DNA from: an uncultured Flavobacteriaceae bacterium
Lineage (GTDB): Bacteria; Bacteroidota; Bacteroidia; Flavobacteriales; Flavobacteriaceae
DNA: 64,000 nucleotides
Assembly (NCBI GenBank): GCA_947494325.1
Contig: CANLUS010000006.1
Coordinates: 1-64,000, forward strand
Reading direction: 5' to 3'
The translations under genes were made by a program, and so were the position numbers. Positions 54,984-64,000 of the stretch are shown here, in pieces (positions within the stretch are counted from its first letter, which is position 1; each line of letters begins with the position of its first letter). A model generated the notes under the pieces. The model was given only the letters and a program-made list of their open reading frames with translations, did no database searches and was not told the DNA's origin.

Positions 54984-55751
54984 CTAGTTGTTTTCTTTTA
55001 ACTGAGCAGCTCTTACTTTTTTAAATAAGTTCGACGAATATACAAAGTCGGTAAGGGCTTCATTATCGGTCTTAAAAACATCATCGCTACTGCCTTCCCA
55101 TTCTTTGATTCCGTTTCTTAAAAAGATAATTTTTTCTCCAATTTCCATGACTGAATTCATGTCATGCGAATTGATCATGGTGATCATATTATATTCTTTT
55201 GTGATCTCCTGAATTAAATTGTCGATCACAATAGCCGTTTTTGGGTCAAGACCAGAGTTAGGCTCATCACAAAACAAATACTTAGGGTTATTTACAATGG
55301 CTCTTGCAATGGCAACACGCTTTTGCATCCCTCCAGAGGCTTCACTAGGCATTTTTTGGTGGGCATCAGGTAAATTAACCCGTTTTAAAACAACATTCAC
55401 ACGATCTTGCATTTCACTTTTACTTTGCTTTGTAAACATCCGTAAAGGAAACATTACATTTTCTGCAATCGTCATAGAATCAAACAAGGCACTGCCTTGA
55501 AATACCATCCCCATATCCGCTCTTAAATCTCTTTTTTCGTTATCTGAAAGACCAGAATATGTTTTCCCATCATAAGAAATTGTACCACTATCTGGAGTGA
55601 AAAGACCTAATAAGCATTTTAAAAATACTGTTTTTCCCGAGCCGCTCTGCCCAATGATAAGATTGGTTTTTCCCTTTTCAAAAGAAGTGCTAATTCCTTT
55701 TAAAATTTTAGTGTCACCAAACGATTTCTCTAAGTTTTCTACAACGATCAT
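54984..55751 (-). CDS. mlaF: MlaF-like ABC transporter ATP-binding protein
   Basis: 255 residues from the ATG at 55751, chosen because it begins MIVVENLEKSFGD like the family and overlaps the mlaE-like stop in TAATG form; an upstream ATG at 55811 adds 20 unlikely residues. Walker A GQSGSGKT (about 34-41), signature motif SGGMQKR (about 140), Walker B LFCDEP (about 160). ATPase of the Mla phospholipid transport system that maintains outer-membrane lipid asymmetry. Confidence 0.95.
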   Translation of the reverse strand: MIVVENLEKSFGDTKILKGISTSFEKGKTNLIIGQSGSGKTVFLKCLLGLFTPDSGTISYDGKTYSGLSDNEKRDLRADMGMVFQGSALFDSMTIAENVMFPLRMFTKQSKSEMQDRVNVVLKRVNLPDAHQKMPSEASGGMQKRVAIARAIVNNPKYLFCDEPNSGLDPKTAIVIDNLIQEITKEYNMITMINSHDMNSVMEIGEKIIFLRNGIKEWEGSSDDVFKTDNEALTDFVYSSNLFKKVRAAQLKENN

Positions 55752-56488
55752 TAGCTTAATAACAATTGGGTTAATATATAATTTAACAAAATAATAATAA
55801 CACTCGTCCAAACGAAAGACGTGGTACTTGCCTTACCAACCTCTAAGGCACCACCTTTCATAAAGTAACCATAGAAAGAAGGAACAGTGGCCAACACAAA
55901 GGCGAACACAACCGTTTTTGCAAATGCGTAAATGATATGAAAAGGAATAAATTCTGTTTGAATACCAATAATATAGTCTTCCATGCTCGTAAAACCACCA
56001 TATACACATGCAGCCATTCCGCCAAGAATCCCTAAAAACATAGCAATCGAAATAACAAATGGATAAAGCATTAAAGCAATGAACTTCGGAAATACTAAAT
56101 AATTAATCGCATTGATTCCCATAACTTCTAAGGCATCGATTTGTTCGGTAACGCGCATAGAACCAATACTTGATGTGATAAAAGAACCTACTTTTCCTGC
56201 CATAATTATGGATATAAATGTTGGAGCAAATTCTAGAATAACAGATTGTCTTGTAGCAAACCCCACCAAGTATTGAGGAATTAACGGATTTGTTATATTT
56301 AATGCGGTTTGAATAGTAACCACACCACCCACGAAAAAAGAAATGAATGCTACAATACCAATCGAACCGATAATTAAATCGTCAATATCTTTCAGGATCA
56401 ACGTTTTCATTACAGCCCATTTTGTAGGCTTGCGAAACATTTCCACAACCATTAAAAAATAAGCACCAATATTCTCTAGGTATGTCAT
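55751..56488 (-). CDS. mlaE: MlaE-like ABC transporter permease
   Basis: 245 residues, several helices, with the MlaE family signature EFAPTFISIIMAGKVGSFIT and GSMRVTEQIDALEVMGINA, and the C-terminal hydrophobic end. Permease subunit of the Mla-type lipid transporter. Overlaps the ATPase gene (TAATG). No mlaD (MCE) gene directly follows within the visible sequence; it may be elsewhere. Confidence 0.95.
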   Translation of the reverse strand: MTYLENIGAYFLMVVEMFRKPTKWAVMKTLILKDIDDLIIGSIGIVAFISFFVGGVVTIQTALNITNPLIPQYLVGFATRQSVILEFAPTFISIIMAGKVGSFITSSIGSMRVTEQIDALEVMGINAINYLVFPKFIALMLYPFVISIAMFLGILGGMAACVYGGFTSMEDYIIGIQTEFIPFHIIYAFAKTVVFAFVLATVPSFYGYFMKGGALEVGKASTTSFVWTSVIIILLNYILTQLLLS

Positions 56489-56565
56489 TTAGATTTTAAT
56501 ATGATGAAATTGTTATTTCTTGTAATATCCATATTCAAAAATAGAATTTTAAATGTAAAATGAGC

Positions 56566-56573
56566 TACATTTG
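56566..56573 (+). promoter_or_regulatory. -7 promoter element of the alkaline phosphatase gene
   Basis: TACATTTG, an exact fit to TAnnTTTG, 23 bp before the ATG at 56597. No clear TTTG at -33. Confidence 0.4.
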
Positions 56574-56596
56574 AAGAATATTAAATTTAGATTTAG

Positions 56597-58237
56597 ATGA
56601 GATTTTTACTTTCCATAGTTTTTATAGTATGTTCATTGAATTTTGGTTTTACTCAGACTATAGAAGATGAGCGTCCCAAGTTAGTTGTAGGAATTGTAGT
56701 TGATCAAATGCGCTATGATTATTTGACGCGATTCTATAATAAATACGCCGATGATGGATTTAAAAGATTACTATCAAATGGTTTCAATTTAGAAAATGCA
56801 CATTTTAATTATATTCCTACCTATACGGCTCCTGGGCATGCATCTGTATATACCGGAACAACACCGAGCGTTCATGGTATTATAGGAAATAATTGGTATG
56901 ATAAGAAATTAAAGAAGAGTATCTATTGTGTAGATGACTCCAATTATCAAAGTATAGGGAGTTCTCATGGAGGTAAAAAATCTCCCAGAAGAATGATGAC
57001 CACGACAATTACCGATGAGTTGAAATTAGCTCAAAATAGACAGGGAAAGGTTATTTCATTAAGTATTAAAGATCGCTCTGCAGTGCTTCCAGGTGGTCAT
57101 ACAGCCGACGGGGCCTATTGGTTTCTTGGAGGTAAAGAAGGTAAATTTATTACCAGTTCTTATTACCAAAATAAGTTGCCAAAATGGGTGTCAGATTTCA
57201 ATAGTTCTGATGTAGCAAAAACATACTTGAATACGACTTGGAAAACCTTAATCGATATTGACACTTATACAGAGAGTATGACCGATAACAATAGGTTTGA
57301 AGGTTTGTTCAAAGGTAAAAAGACGCCTACTTTTCCGTATGACTTAAAAAAACTAAAAAAGAAAAACGGACGATATGACTTATTAAAGGCGGTTCCTTAT
57401 GGGAATAGTATTGTAAAAGATTTTGCTGAAGCTGCCATTGTTGGTGAACAACTGGGGCAGGGGCAAGTGACCGATTTTTTAGCTATTAGTTTCTCAAGTA
57501 CAGATTATGTAGGACATCAATTTGGACCTGATTCAAAAGAAATTGAAGACACTTATATTCGATTAGATAGAGATTTAGCTTCGTTTTTTAAGTTCTTAGA
57601 TGAGAAAGTAGGGAAGGGCAATTACACCTTGTTTTTGACCGCTGATCATGCCGTGACTCAAGTTCCTGCATATTTAGAATCCTTAAAGATTCCGGCAGGT
57701 TATTTTGAAAATAAGAAGTTCAAGACTCGATTAAATTCAATTACAGAAAGCGAGTTTAACCTTCCACTGGATAGTATTGTTGAGAATATGTCGAATAATC
57801 AATTGTTCTTAAATAAAGAAACGCTCAAAAAGCATGATTTGCAAATTGAAGAAGTAAGTAGGAAAATTGCTAATGAGTTTGTTGATTATGATAATATATA
57901 TCGTACGGTGACGGCAAATGCACTACAAAACGCAGAATTTAGAAATGGCATATTACATCGCTTGCAAAACGGATATAATCAGAAATTTTCGGGTGATGTG
58001 TTATTAATTCCGAATCCATCTACTATATGGCGTTCAAGAACAGGAACGACCCATGGCTCAGGGTACAATTATGATTCGCATGTTCCAATCTTATTTTATG
58101 GAAAAGGTATAAAAAAGGGCAGTTCTAAAAGAAAAGTGTCTGTTACGGATATTGCTCCGACTTTATCAAATTTGTTGAAAATAAGTTTTCCGAATGGTGC
58201 TACTGGGACTATAATCGAAGAAGCCTTAGAAGAATAG
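56597..58237 (+). CDS. pafA: PafA-type alkaline phosphatase
   Basis: 546 residues. Signal peptide (1-19, GFTQ). Alkaline phosphatase superfamily with the PafA residues: metal ligand D36 (VVDQMRYD), nucleophile T77 (YTAPGHAS), N98 (GNNWYD), K158 and R160 (SIKDRSAV), and downstream metal ligands in SSTDYVGHQFG (about 303-313) and TADHAVTQVP (about 353-362). Periplasmic, calcium-insensitive phosphate monoesterase of Flavobacteriia that releases phosphate from organic phosphates. Confidence 0.95.
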   Translation: MRFLLSIVFIVCSLNFGFTQTIEDERPKLVVGIVVDQMRYDYLTRFYNKYADDGFKRLLSNGFNLENAHFNYIPTYTAPGHASVYTGTTPSVHGIIGNNWYDKKLKKSIYCVDDSNYQSIGSSHGGKKSPRRMMTTTITDELKLAQNRQGKVISLSIKDRSAVLPGGHTADGAYWFLGGKEGKFITSSYYQNKLPKWVSDFNSSDVAKTYLNTTWKTLIDIDTYTESMTDNNRFEGLFKGKKTPTFPYDLKKLKKKNGRYDLLKAVPYGNSIVKDFAEAAIVGEQLGQGQVTDFLAISFSSTDYVGHQFGPDSKEIEDTYIRLDRDLASFFKFLDEKVGKGNYTLFLTADHAVTQVPAYLESLKIPAGYFENKKFKTRLNSITESEFNLPLDSIVENMSNNQLFLNKETLKKHDLQIEEVSRKIANEFVDYDNIYRTVTANALQNAEFRNGILHRLQNGYNQKFSGDVLLIPNPSTIWRSRTGTTHGSGYNYDSHVPILFYGKGIKKGSSKRKVSVTDIAPTLSNLLKISFPNGATGTIIEEALEE

Positions 58238-58238
58238 G

Positions 58239-58355
58239 CTATTTTTCTATTTTTCTTTTTTGAATTGCTTTTCTTTTTTTCTTATCGGAAAGTATGATTT
58301 GAATAATCAAAATAAACGCAAAGAGGAGAAGCGAAAGAATTATTTTATTAGTCAT
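58239..58355 (-). CDS. Small single-pass membrane peptide (38 aa)
   Basis: 38 codons on the minus strand, ATG at 58355 to TAG at 58239, directly between the convergent phosphatase stop and the ketoacyl synthase gene. Reads MTNKIILSLLLFAFILIIQ, then a basic tail (LSDKKKRKAIQKRKIEK). One hydrophobic helix of about 17 residues with a positively charged C-terminus. It follows the ketoacyl synthase gene on the same strand with a 59-bp gap. No function known; coding is inferred from its composition. Confidence 0.5.
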   Translation of the reverse strand: MTNKIILSLLLFAFILIIQIILSDKKKRKAIQKRKIEK

Positions 58356-58414
58356 TTTGTGTAGGAGTTACAATATGTTTCATATTATAACGAGCTTACA
58401 TGCAAAATATTATG

Positions 58415-59476
58415 CTAATATTTATAGACCACAGCATTAATGTTCATTCCAGCACCAACTGAGGCTAATATAATAACATCTCCAGGTTGAACTTCATGAT
58501 TTTCTAACTTTCCTTTTAGAACTAAGTCTAGTAATGTAGGAACGGTAGCAACTGAGCTATTTCCTAATTTATGGATGCTCATGGGCATTACATTTTCTGG
58601 CGTGGGAGTTTTATATAATCTAAAGAAACGCTTAATAATGGCTTCATCCATTTTTTCATTAGCTTGATGTATAAATACTTTCTTTACATCAGTAATTGCC
58701 ATACCACTTTTTTCTAAGGCGGTTTTCATAGCGTTCGGTACATTGTTTAAAGCATATTCGTAAATTTTACGACCATGCATTTTGATATATCTCACTTTAG
58801 GATCTGTATTTGGAATGTTAGATTTACCTAAAAACAAGTACTTTGCCTCTTCATAGGTATGAGATTGTGTTGCATGACTCAATACGCCCGATTTACCATT
58901 TTCTTTTCTTTCAACGATACAAGCTCCGGCACCATCAGAATAAATCATCGAGTCTCTGTCGTGCATATCTAAAACACGTGAAAGGGTTTCACTACCGATC
59001 ACTAAGCATTTTTTTGCTATACCCGCCCTAATAAATGTATCTGCTTGTATAACACCTTCTACCCAACCCGGACAACCAAATACAATATCGTAAGCTACAC
59101 AGTTAGGGTTTTTAATTTTTAAGAGATGTTTTACACGTGCAGCCAAACTTGGTAAAATGTCGGTCTGAATAGTCCCTTTTTTTATATCACCAAAGTTCTG
59201 AGCTAAAATGATATAATCTAACTCCTCAGGATCAATATCTGCATCTTCTATAGCTCTTTGCGCAGCAATTAACGCGATGTCACTTGATTGCATATCATCT
59301 TTAGCATAACGCCTTTCTTCGATACCGGTGATCGCTTTGAACTTTTCAATGATGACTTCATTAGAATTTTCAAAGGGTACATTTTTATCACTAAAAAAAC
59401 GTTCTTGATTAAAGTCGGCGTTGGTTTTTACAATGGCAGGGATATAGCTTCCAGTTCCAGTTATAACTGAATTCAT
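58415..59476 (-). CDS. 3-oxoacyl-ACP synthase III family protein
   Basis: 353 residues. KAS III/FabH-like thiolase fold: catalytic C135 (VFGCPGWVEG), histidine in FIHQANEKM (about 270) and asparagine in GNSSVATV (about 307). The other family branch is FabH proper, which in flavobacteria lies elsewhere with fabF-type genes; this one may use unusual acyl substrates. Probably forms a transcript with the 38-aa peptide gene. Confidence 0.92.
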   Translation of the reverse strand: MNSVITGTGSYIPAIVKTNADFNQERFFSDKNVPFENSNEVIIEKFKAITGIEERRYAKDDMQSSDIALIAAQRAIEDADIDPEELDYIILAQNFGDIKKGTIQTDILPSLAARVKHLLKIKNPNCVAYDIVFGCPGWVEGVIQADTFIRAGIAKKCLVIGSETLSRVLDMHDRDSMIYSDGAGACIVERKENGKSGVLSHATQSHTYEEAKYLFLGKSNIPNTDPKVRYIKMHGRKIYEYALNNVPNAMKTALEKSGMAITDVKKVFIHQANEKMDEAIIKRFFRLYKTPTPENVMPMSIHKLGNSSVATVPTLLDLVLKGKLENHEVQPGDVIILASVGAGMNINAVVYKY

Positions 59477-59599
59477 AGGTAGATTTGTTAGGTTCTTATG
59501 GCGAAACTAATCCTTTTTTAATAAAAGTTGAAAGGATATTATAATTACTTTCATGATATGCTAATTTTTTATAAATATGACAACCAAATAACTAATTGA

Positions 59600-59977
59600 T
59601 TATGAACTTTGCATTTTAATTTTCATCACTGTGGCAATTGATAGCGCTCTTGTCTTAGCAATTACTACATGTTCACCTTCAAAATTGGTATCGAGTGTTC
59701 TATTAAAATGTTCTAACCATATATCAAAGTGTTTCAATAAGAAGGGTTTGTTTTTGTGCAATGCTAGATGTGGTTTCATAGCATTATTACCGTATTTGGA
59801 TGTTTTTAAAAGTATGTCTTCCCAAAAATCTACAATAATATCTAAGTGATGCTCAAGCTCATCAGCCTTGATAATATCCTCGAAAAAATGCTTCAAACGC
59901 TCATCGTTTAAGAGTGCACCATAAAATTGATGTATGAATAACTTGATATCATCTCTAGTTTGAATATCATGTTTCAT
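59600..59977 (-). CDS. Group III truncated haemoglobin
   Basis: 125 residues. Short 2/2 globin fold of group III: B-helix phenylalanine/tyrosine region (FIHQFYGALL), E-helix and the proximal histidine in AMKPHLALH or LLKHFDIWLEHF. Binds oxygen or nitric oxide; group III globins are proposed NO-related or redox proteins. Separated from cdd by 9 bp, so likely co-transcribed with it. Confidence 0.9.
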   Translation of the reverse strand: MKHDIQTRDDIKLFIHQFYGALLNDERLKHFFEDIIKADELEHHLDIIVDFWEDILLKTSKYGNNAMKPHLALHKNKPFLLKHFDIWLEHFNRTLDTNFEGEHVVIAKTRALSIATVMKIKMQSS

Positions 59978-59986
59978 AATTAAGGT

Positions 59987-60469
59987 TTATAAAAAAGATT
60001 TGTCAAAACTTAAGGGAAGCAAATCTTTCAAAGAATTTGTTTTAATAATTTTACCCTTCTCACCAGCAAATAATAACTCAATAGGTGTGTCTTGTTTGAA
60101 CTCATATTCTGCAATTGCTTGTCGACATGATCCACAAGGTCCTACAGGTTGATCTACAATTTTATGTGAAGAACTTGCCGAGATTGCAATCTTTACAATA
60201 GGGATGTTTGGATACAGCGCACCAGCACTATAAACGGCCACTCGCTCAGCGCACATTCCTGAAGGATATGCTGCATTTTCTTGGTTGTTACCCGTAATGA
60301 TTTCTTTGTTTGCTAATAAAAGAGCAGCACCTACACTAAAATTTGAGTAAGGAGCGTATGCTGTCTCTCTCATTTTTATGGCTATATCCATAAGAATTTT
60401 ATCGTTTGAAGATAACTCATTCATCGTTTCGAAAACGGTGAAGGTTGTAATATGTTCAATTTTTTTCAT
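59987..60469 (-). CDS. cdd: Cytidine deaminase
   Basis: 160 residues. Zinc site CAE (C73-E75) and PCGSC (C112, C115), typical of the tetrameric Cdd. Deaminates cytidine and deoxycytidine in pyrimidine salvage. Located just after porV in the conserved flavobacterial porU-porV-cdd order; here it is followed by a truncated globin rather than the pyruvate dehydrogenase genes often seen next. Confidence 0.95.
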   Translation of the reverse strand: MKKIEHITTFTVFETMNELSSNDKILMDIAIKMRETAYAPYSNFSVGAALLLANKEIITGNNQENAAYPSGMCAERVAVYSAGALYPNIPIVKIAISASSSHKIVDQPVGPCGSCRQAIAEYEFKQDTPIELLFAGEKGKIIKTNSLKDLLPLSFDKSFL

Positions 60470-60554
60470 CTTAAAAAAGTAGGGTACAACTAAAAAATCA
60501 TTCTAGCGAAAGTACTAAAATGATTTTTTATAATTTATGATAGTTAGCAATCAA

Positions 60555-61688
60555 TTAAAAATTTTCGAAAGTATTTCCAAAATTAAAGGTTAACGAAAAT
60601 CTCAAGGTATTTTCTAATGGATTGTTTACATCAGTTGAATTTATTAAATAAGATAAATCTAGGTTGGTACTTTTAAACTTAAATCCAGCACCAAGGGTGA
60701 AATATTTTCTTCCACCAGAATAGTCACTTTCATTAAAATAACCAAGTCTCATTCCGAATGTCTTGTCATACATATATTCGCCACCAAGCGCCCAAGTAAA
60801 TTCTTTCAATTCATTTCCCCCAGGAGCATCTCCAAAAGATTGAAAAATACCTCCAATAAAACCAACATCATCATCTTTACCATCAATAATATTTCCGGCA
60901 GAATCTCTAATAGGAGGTGTAGGAACAAGTAATTTATTGAACTCTAAATTTGCTGTAATAGTGTTCAGATCATCGATAATAAACTCAAAACCACCACCTA
61001 ATTTCAGATTCGTTGGGATGAAATTATCTTGACCACCGTCTGTTAAGGTAACTTTTGGACCGATATTAGAAATATTAAATCCACCGCGCCAGATTCCATT
61101 AAAACTCCCATAATTTTTTTCTTCAGATTGGTAATAACCCGAAACGTCTACTGCAAAGGTGTTAACCGTATTAATCACGGAGTTTTCAACACGCAAGGCA
61201 TAGTCAGATCTCAAATAACGTACTCCAACGGCCATGGCGAACTCTGGACTTAATTTTAGACCATACGAAAGATCTAAAGCGAATTCATTAGGGTTTTCAG
61301 AACCAATTCCTTGTCCTTCAAAGTTAGTTAGTTCTATAGTACCTAACGAGAAATACTTTAGGGATGCTCCCCAAGCACTATTCTCACCAATTCGATTTGA
61401 AAATGTAATATTACTGACGAAAACGTCACTCGTTAAATTTCTTAACCACGGTGTATAGTTGACGCCAATCGCATATTGAGATTCTCCAAAAACATATTTG
61501 GCCGCATTAAAATGCTGCGAACTCGCGTCTGGAGAAGTAGCTACACCGATATCTCCCATTCCACCGGATCGTGCATCCGGTGCAATCAATAAGAAAGGTG
61601 CCGCCGTAGTTATGGGATTATCATCTTGGGCGTAACTTTTAAAAATACCAATTACTAAAATCGGAATTAATAGAAATATTTTTTTCAT
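60555..61688 (-). CDS. porV: T9SS outer-membrane protein PorV (LptO)
   Basis: 377 residues. Signal peptide (about 1-20, KSYAQ), then a FadL-like barrel with characteristic start PFLLIAPDARSGGMGDIGVAT. In T9SS, PorV shuttles cargo proteins to the PorU sortase and takes part in the attachment complex. Lies 33 bp after porU, the usual order. Confidence 0.95.
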   Translation of the reverse strand: MKKIFLLIPILVIGIFKSYAQDDNPITTAAPFLLIAPDARSGGMGDIGVATSPDASSQHFNAAKYVFGESQYAIGVNYTPWLRNLTSDVFVSNITFSNRIGENSAWGASLKYFSLGTIELTNFEGQGIGSENPNEFALDLSYGLKLSPEFAMAVGVRYLRSDYALRVENSVINTVNTFAVDVSGYYQSEEKNYGSFNGIWRGGFNISNIGPKVTLTDGGQDNFIPTNLKLGGGFEFIIDDLNTITANLEFNKLLVPTPPIRDSAGNIIDGKDDDVGFIGGIFQSFGDAPGGNELKEFTWALGGEYMYDKTFGMRLGYFNESDYSGGRKYFTLGAGFKFKSTNLDLSYLINSTDVNNPLENTLRFSLTFNFGNTFENF

Positions 61689-61721
61689 TGAATTAAGTTA
61701 AAATGTTATTTACATATATTT

Positions 61722-64000
61722 TTATTGTAATATAACTAGCTTTTCATATTTACTAGCTTTGGCATTTGATAGTGTAGAATTCACATTCAATTTATAAACG
61801 TATACACCTTTTCCAATTTTGTTTCCAAAATCATCCAATCCGTTCCAAGAAATCGTTCTAGATAAATTACCTTCGGTCTGAACAGTTTGATTTATTGTTT
61901 TAATCAATTTTCCAGAAACAGTAAATATCTGTATTTGAACTTCTAATGGCTCGTTTGGTTTATTGTGATTGAACCAAAATTGCGTGTAATTGATAAGTGG
62001 ATTTGGATAATTTAGAACATTTTCAATTACTAAATCTCTGTCATCAACTACAACAAAATTTAACGTAGCTTCTGATGGATTATTGTATGTGTCCCAACAT
62101 TTAAATGTAATTGTATGTGGACCAGGTTCTAGATTTCGAAAAGGAAACTTCGCCTTACCTTTTGTAAAGTCATCTAATTCAGTTTGATAGAAGTCGTTTA
62201 AGATAAAAGGATTGGCCTGATCTCCGTCTAAAATTGCGATAATATCGTGATCAACAGCAGTAATCGAAGTATTAATACCAGAGGCATCTTCGAGATCAGC
62301 AATAAAAAATGGCGATTCATTTGTATTTCCACCATCAACAAATGACTCATCATTCATAAATAATTTAATAGTTGGTCCCGTTGTATCATCGGCGGCGTTT
62401 TCATCAATACCACCAATAACGATATCTTGATTGAACCCAGATTTATCATTTTGTTGGTCGTCAGCATACATACTAATTTTTGCTTTACCAAAAGCAATTC
62501 GAATATCTCTAGGAACAACAAATTCAAATTTAAAATTGCCATTGGTTACTGATGCTTGTCCTCTAAAGATCTTACTTTCAATGGCTTCAAAATTCAGTTT
62601 TCTGCCAAAGTTGTCATTGTCTAAAGTTGTTCTTTCTAATGATTTATCGAAGACTGTAGTCGATAATTTTCCGTTAAAACCATTTAAAATATTATCTGAA
62701 GCATCTGTTACAACACCTTCTAATGTTACTCTTGATAAAGCCTTCAATGTATCGATAGATTGTGTAACATCAACATTGTTCATTTTAGTGATTTTCACAT
62801 TTGGTTTCGGTTGCGCTAATTTCATTGCGGGATCGCCAAAATAATAAACAAATAATCGTTGATCAGAATTTGGAGAATCTGGATCGTTTTTACTCTCCAT
62901 CAAAGCTTGTGCAATTGTTAAGTCTTCATTATTAAAAGCAAATAACTTTTTTACCAAGACCCTGTTAAAACTTTGACCTACACTAATAAAAATTTCCCTA
63001 GTCGTTGTGATCATGGCAATAGCACCACCGTTACTATTTGCAAAGGTAAATTCACCTGCAGTAACTCTATTTGGGTTATCAAATCTTGAAAATTCGCAGG
63101 TTACTGTAATAAGCAGAGGCAAGGTATTTGGATTTCTCCAATCGTTAATCTGGGGAACTTCTAAAATACGCTCATCGGCCCATCCATCCTCGCCACCATG
63201 TCCAAAATAATTAACAACCAACGAACCAGTCTCAACGGCATTGTCAATGGCTTCGTTAACGGTAGGATAGCGTTCTCCTCCAGAAGAGGTTTGTTGCACA
63301 AAGGCATCAGAATAGATCTTTGTAATATTAAACTCGGGTTTGTTGTCCTTTACATCGTTTGCAATGGTTTCAACCGTTTGTTGTAGTACAAATTCACCCG
63401 CATCATCTGGGTCATCCGCAATAACAGTAATTTTATTTCTCCAATCTCCAAAAGAAGAAGTCGCATAATAACTCAATACTTTGTCTACAGCAGTCTTAGC
63501 GTCTGCTAAAGTTGTTATAGGAAATCTTCCCGTGGCAACATCTTGCAAGTCAGTTGTTTTTAACTCACCATCTGAAGGATCCATCATACCGTAATAATCA
63601 TCAGTAACATAGGACGTTGCTAGATTAAAACTTTCGAAGGACTCAAATGCTGGAACTACATTATTATTACCCGTAATTCTATTTTTATAGTCATAAGATG
63701 CATCTCCGAACAGGGCTACATATTTAATACGGCTAGTGATCGAGGTAGCATTTATATAAAAATGTCTAACAAAATCTCTAATAGCTGTGAGGTCTGGAGA
63801 ACCAGAACCAAATTCATTATAGATCTGTTCTAAATCTATCACGCGGACGGTCAGACCAGAATTTGCACGATGATATTCGGCTATTCTTTCAGCTTCAGCT
63901 ATTAAATAATCAGGTGAAATTAGTATGTAATCAATATCTTGAAGACTATGTAAGTTCTGATTTGGAATTATTGCATTGTCGAGAAGCTCTGGCGTAAAAA
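61722..64000 (-). CDS. porU: T9SS C-terminal signal peptidase/sortase PorU (5' part missing)
   Basis: The frame stays open to the window edge (the first visible codons read FTPELLDNAIIPNQN), so only the C-terminal 758 residues or so are seen and the ATG at 63842 is internal. Family C25 (gingipain-like) cysteine peptidase with the histidine in NYFGHGGEDGW and the cysteine in ITVTCEFSRFD. The C-terminus has an FlgD-like/CTD-like fold (NYPNPLINYTQFWFNH and ISWNGLDDFGNKIGKGVY). It removes the sorting domain of T9SS cargo and links it to lipopolysaccharide. Confidence 0.95.
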   Translation of the reverse strand, partial: FTPELLDNAIIPNQNLHSLQDIDYILISPDYLIAEAERIAEYHRANSGLTVRVIDLEQIYNEFGSGSPDLTAIRDFVRHFYINATSITSRIKYVALFGDASYDYKNRITGNNNVVPAFESFESFNLATSYVTDDYYGMMDPSDGELKTTDLQDVATGRFPITTLADAKTAVDKVLSYYATSSFGDWRNKITVIADDPDDAGEFVLQQTVETIANDVKDNKPEFNITKIYSDAFVQQTSSGGERYPTVNEAIDNAVETGSLVVNYFGHGGEDGWADERILEVPQINDWRNPNTLPLLITVTCEFSRFDNPNRVTAGEFTFANSNGGAIAMITTTREIFISVGQSFNRVLVKKLFAFNNEDLTIAQALMESKNDPDSPNSDQRLFVYYFGDPAMKLAQPKPNVKITKMNNVDVTQSIDTLKALSRVTLEGVVTDASDNILNGFNGKLSTTVFDKSLERTTLDNDNFGRKLNFEAIESKIFRGQASVTNGNFKFEFVVPRDIRIAFGKAKISMYADDQQNDKSGFNQDIVIGGIDENAADDTTGPTIKLFMNDESFVDGGNTNESPFFIADLEDASGINTSITAVDHDIIAILDGDQANPFILNDFYQTELDDFTKGKAKFPFRNLEPGPHTITFKCWDTYNNPSEATLNFVVVDDRDLVIENVLNYPNPLINYTQFWFNHNKPNEPLEVQIQIFTVSGKLIKTINQTVQTEGNLSRTISWNGLDDFGNKIGKGVYVYKLNVNSTLSNAKASKYEKLVILQ

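Overview
The window is about 64 kb of AT-rich chromosome from a member of the Flavobacteriaceae (Bacteroidota), probably marine. The evidence is porU and porV of the type IX secretion system (T9SS) and a T9SS C-terminal sorting domain, Bacteroidetes-type promoters (TTTG, about 20 nt, TAnnTTTG), a TonB-dependent receptor with a carboxypeptidase-regulatory N-terminal domain, a split methylmalonyl-CoA mutase and many family-typical lipoproteins. Genus cannot be told from the sequence.

1-4030 is the unusual part: an integron-like gene-cassette array with its own tyrosine recombinase. Reading on the minus strand, the recombinase gene (3961-2786) is followed by a putative attI region (2655-2785), three complete cassettes of about 0.8-0.9 kb and the first bases of a fourth that leaves the window. 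The cassettes are separated by attC-like imperfect palindromes. The first bases of each cassette are complementary to the R''-like box near that cassette's own end, not to the next cassette, which is what integron excision and insertion predicts. The recombinase lacks the insertion typical of IntI and is co-oriented with the cassettes. Two cassettes encode DUF6090-type membrane proteins with near-identical N-termini and divergent remainders. A 24-bp palindrome in front of the recombinase shares its half-site with inverted half-sites in the attI region.

4031-15900: a Zn-ribbon protein, two tRNA-Pro genes, an AlkB-like dioxygenase, a TonB receptor / PQQ sugar dehydrogenase / cytochrome c operon, udk, a divIC-like gene, and the two methylmalonyl-CoA mutase subunits separated by two small putative lipoproteins. 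15900-36400 is mostly minus strand and rich in exported proteins: an XdhC-family protein, S10, M1 and HExxHxxGxxH peptidases, PD40 propellers and a propeller-amidohydrolase fusion, with an ECF42-like sigma factor/DGPF pair, DNA-repair-like and stress genes and an AraC regulator between them. 36400-49000: a 2-oxoacid dehydrogenase E2, YiaAB and TPR-like proteins, ribosomal protein L31 type B, exported and lipoprotein genes, a MORN protein, chromate transporter and amidohydrolase. 49000-58400: a plus-strand run (DUF898, M48, SDR, SprT, mannose-1-phosphate guanylyltransferase, DUF389), the mlaEF ABC pair, a PafA-type phosphatase and a 38-aa membrane peptide. 58400-64000: ketoacyl synthase III, group III truncated globin, cdd, porV and the 3' part of porU.

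All functions are read from motifs and family resemblance; no searches were run.
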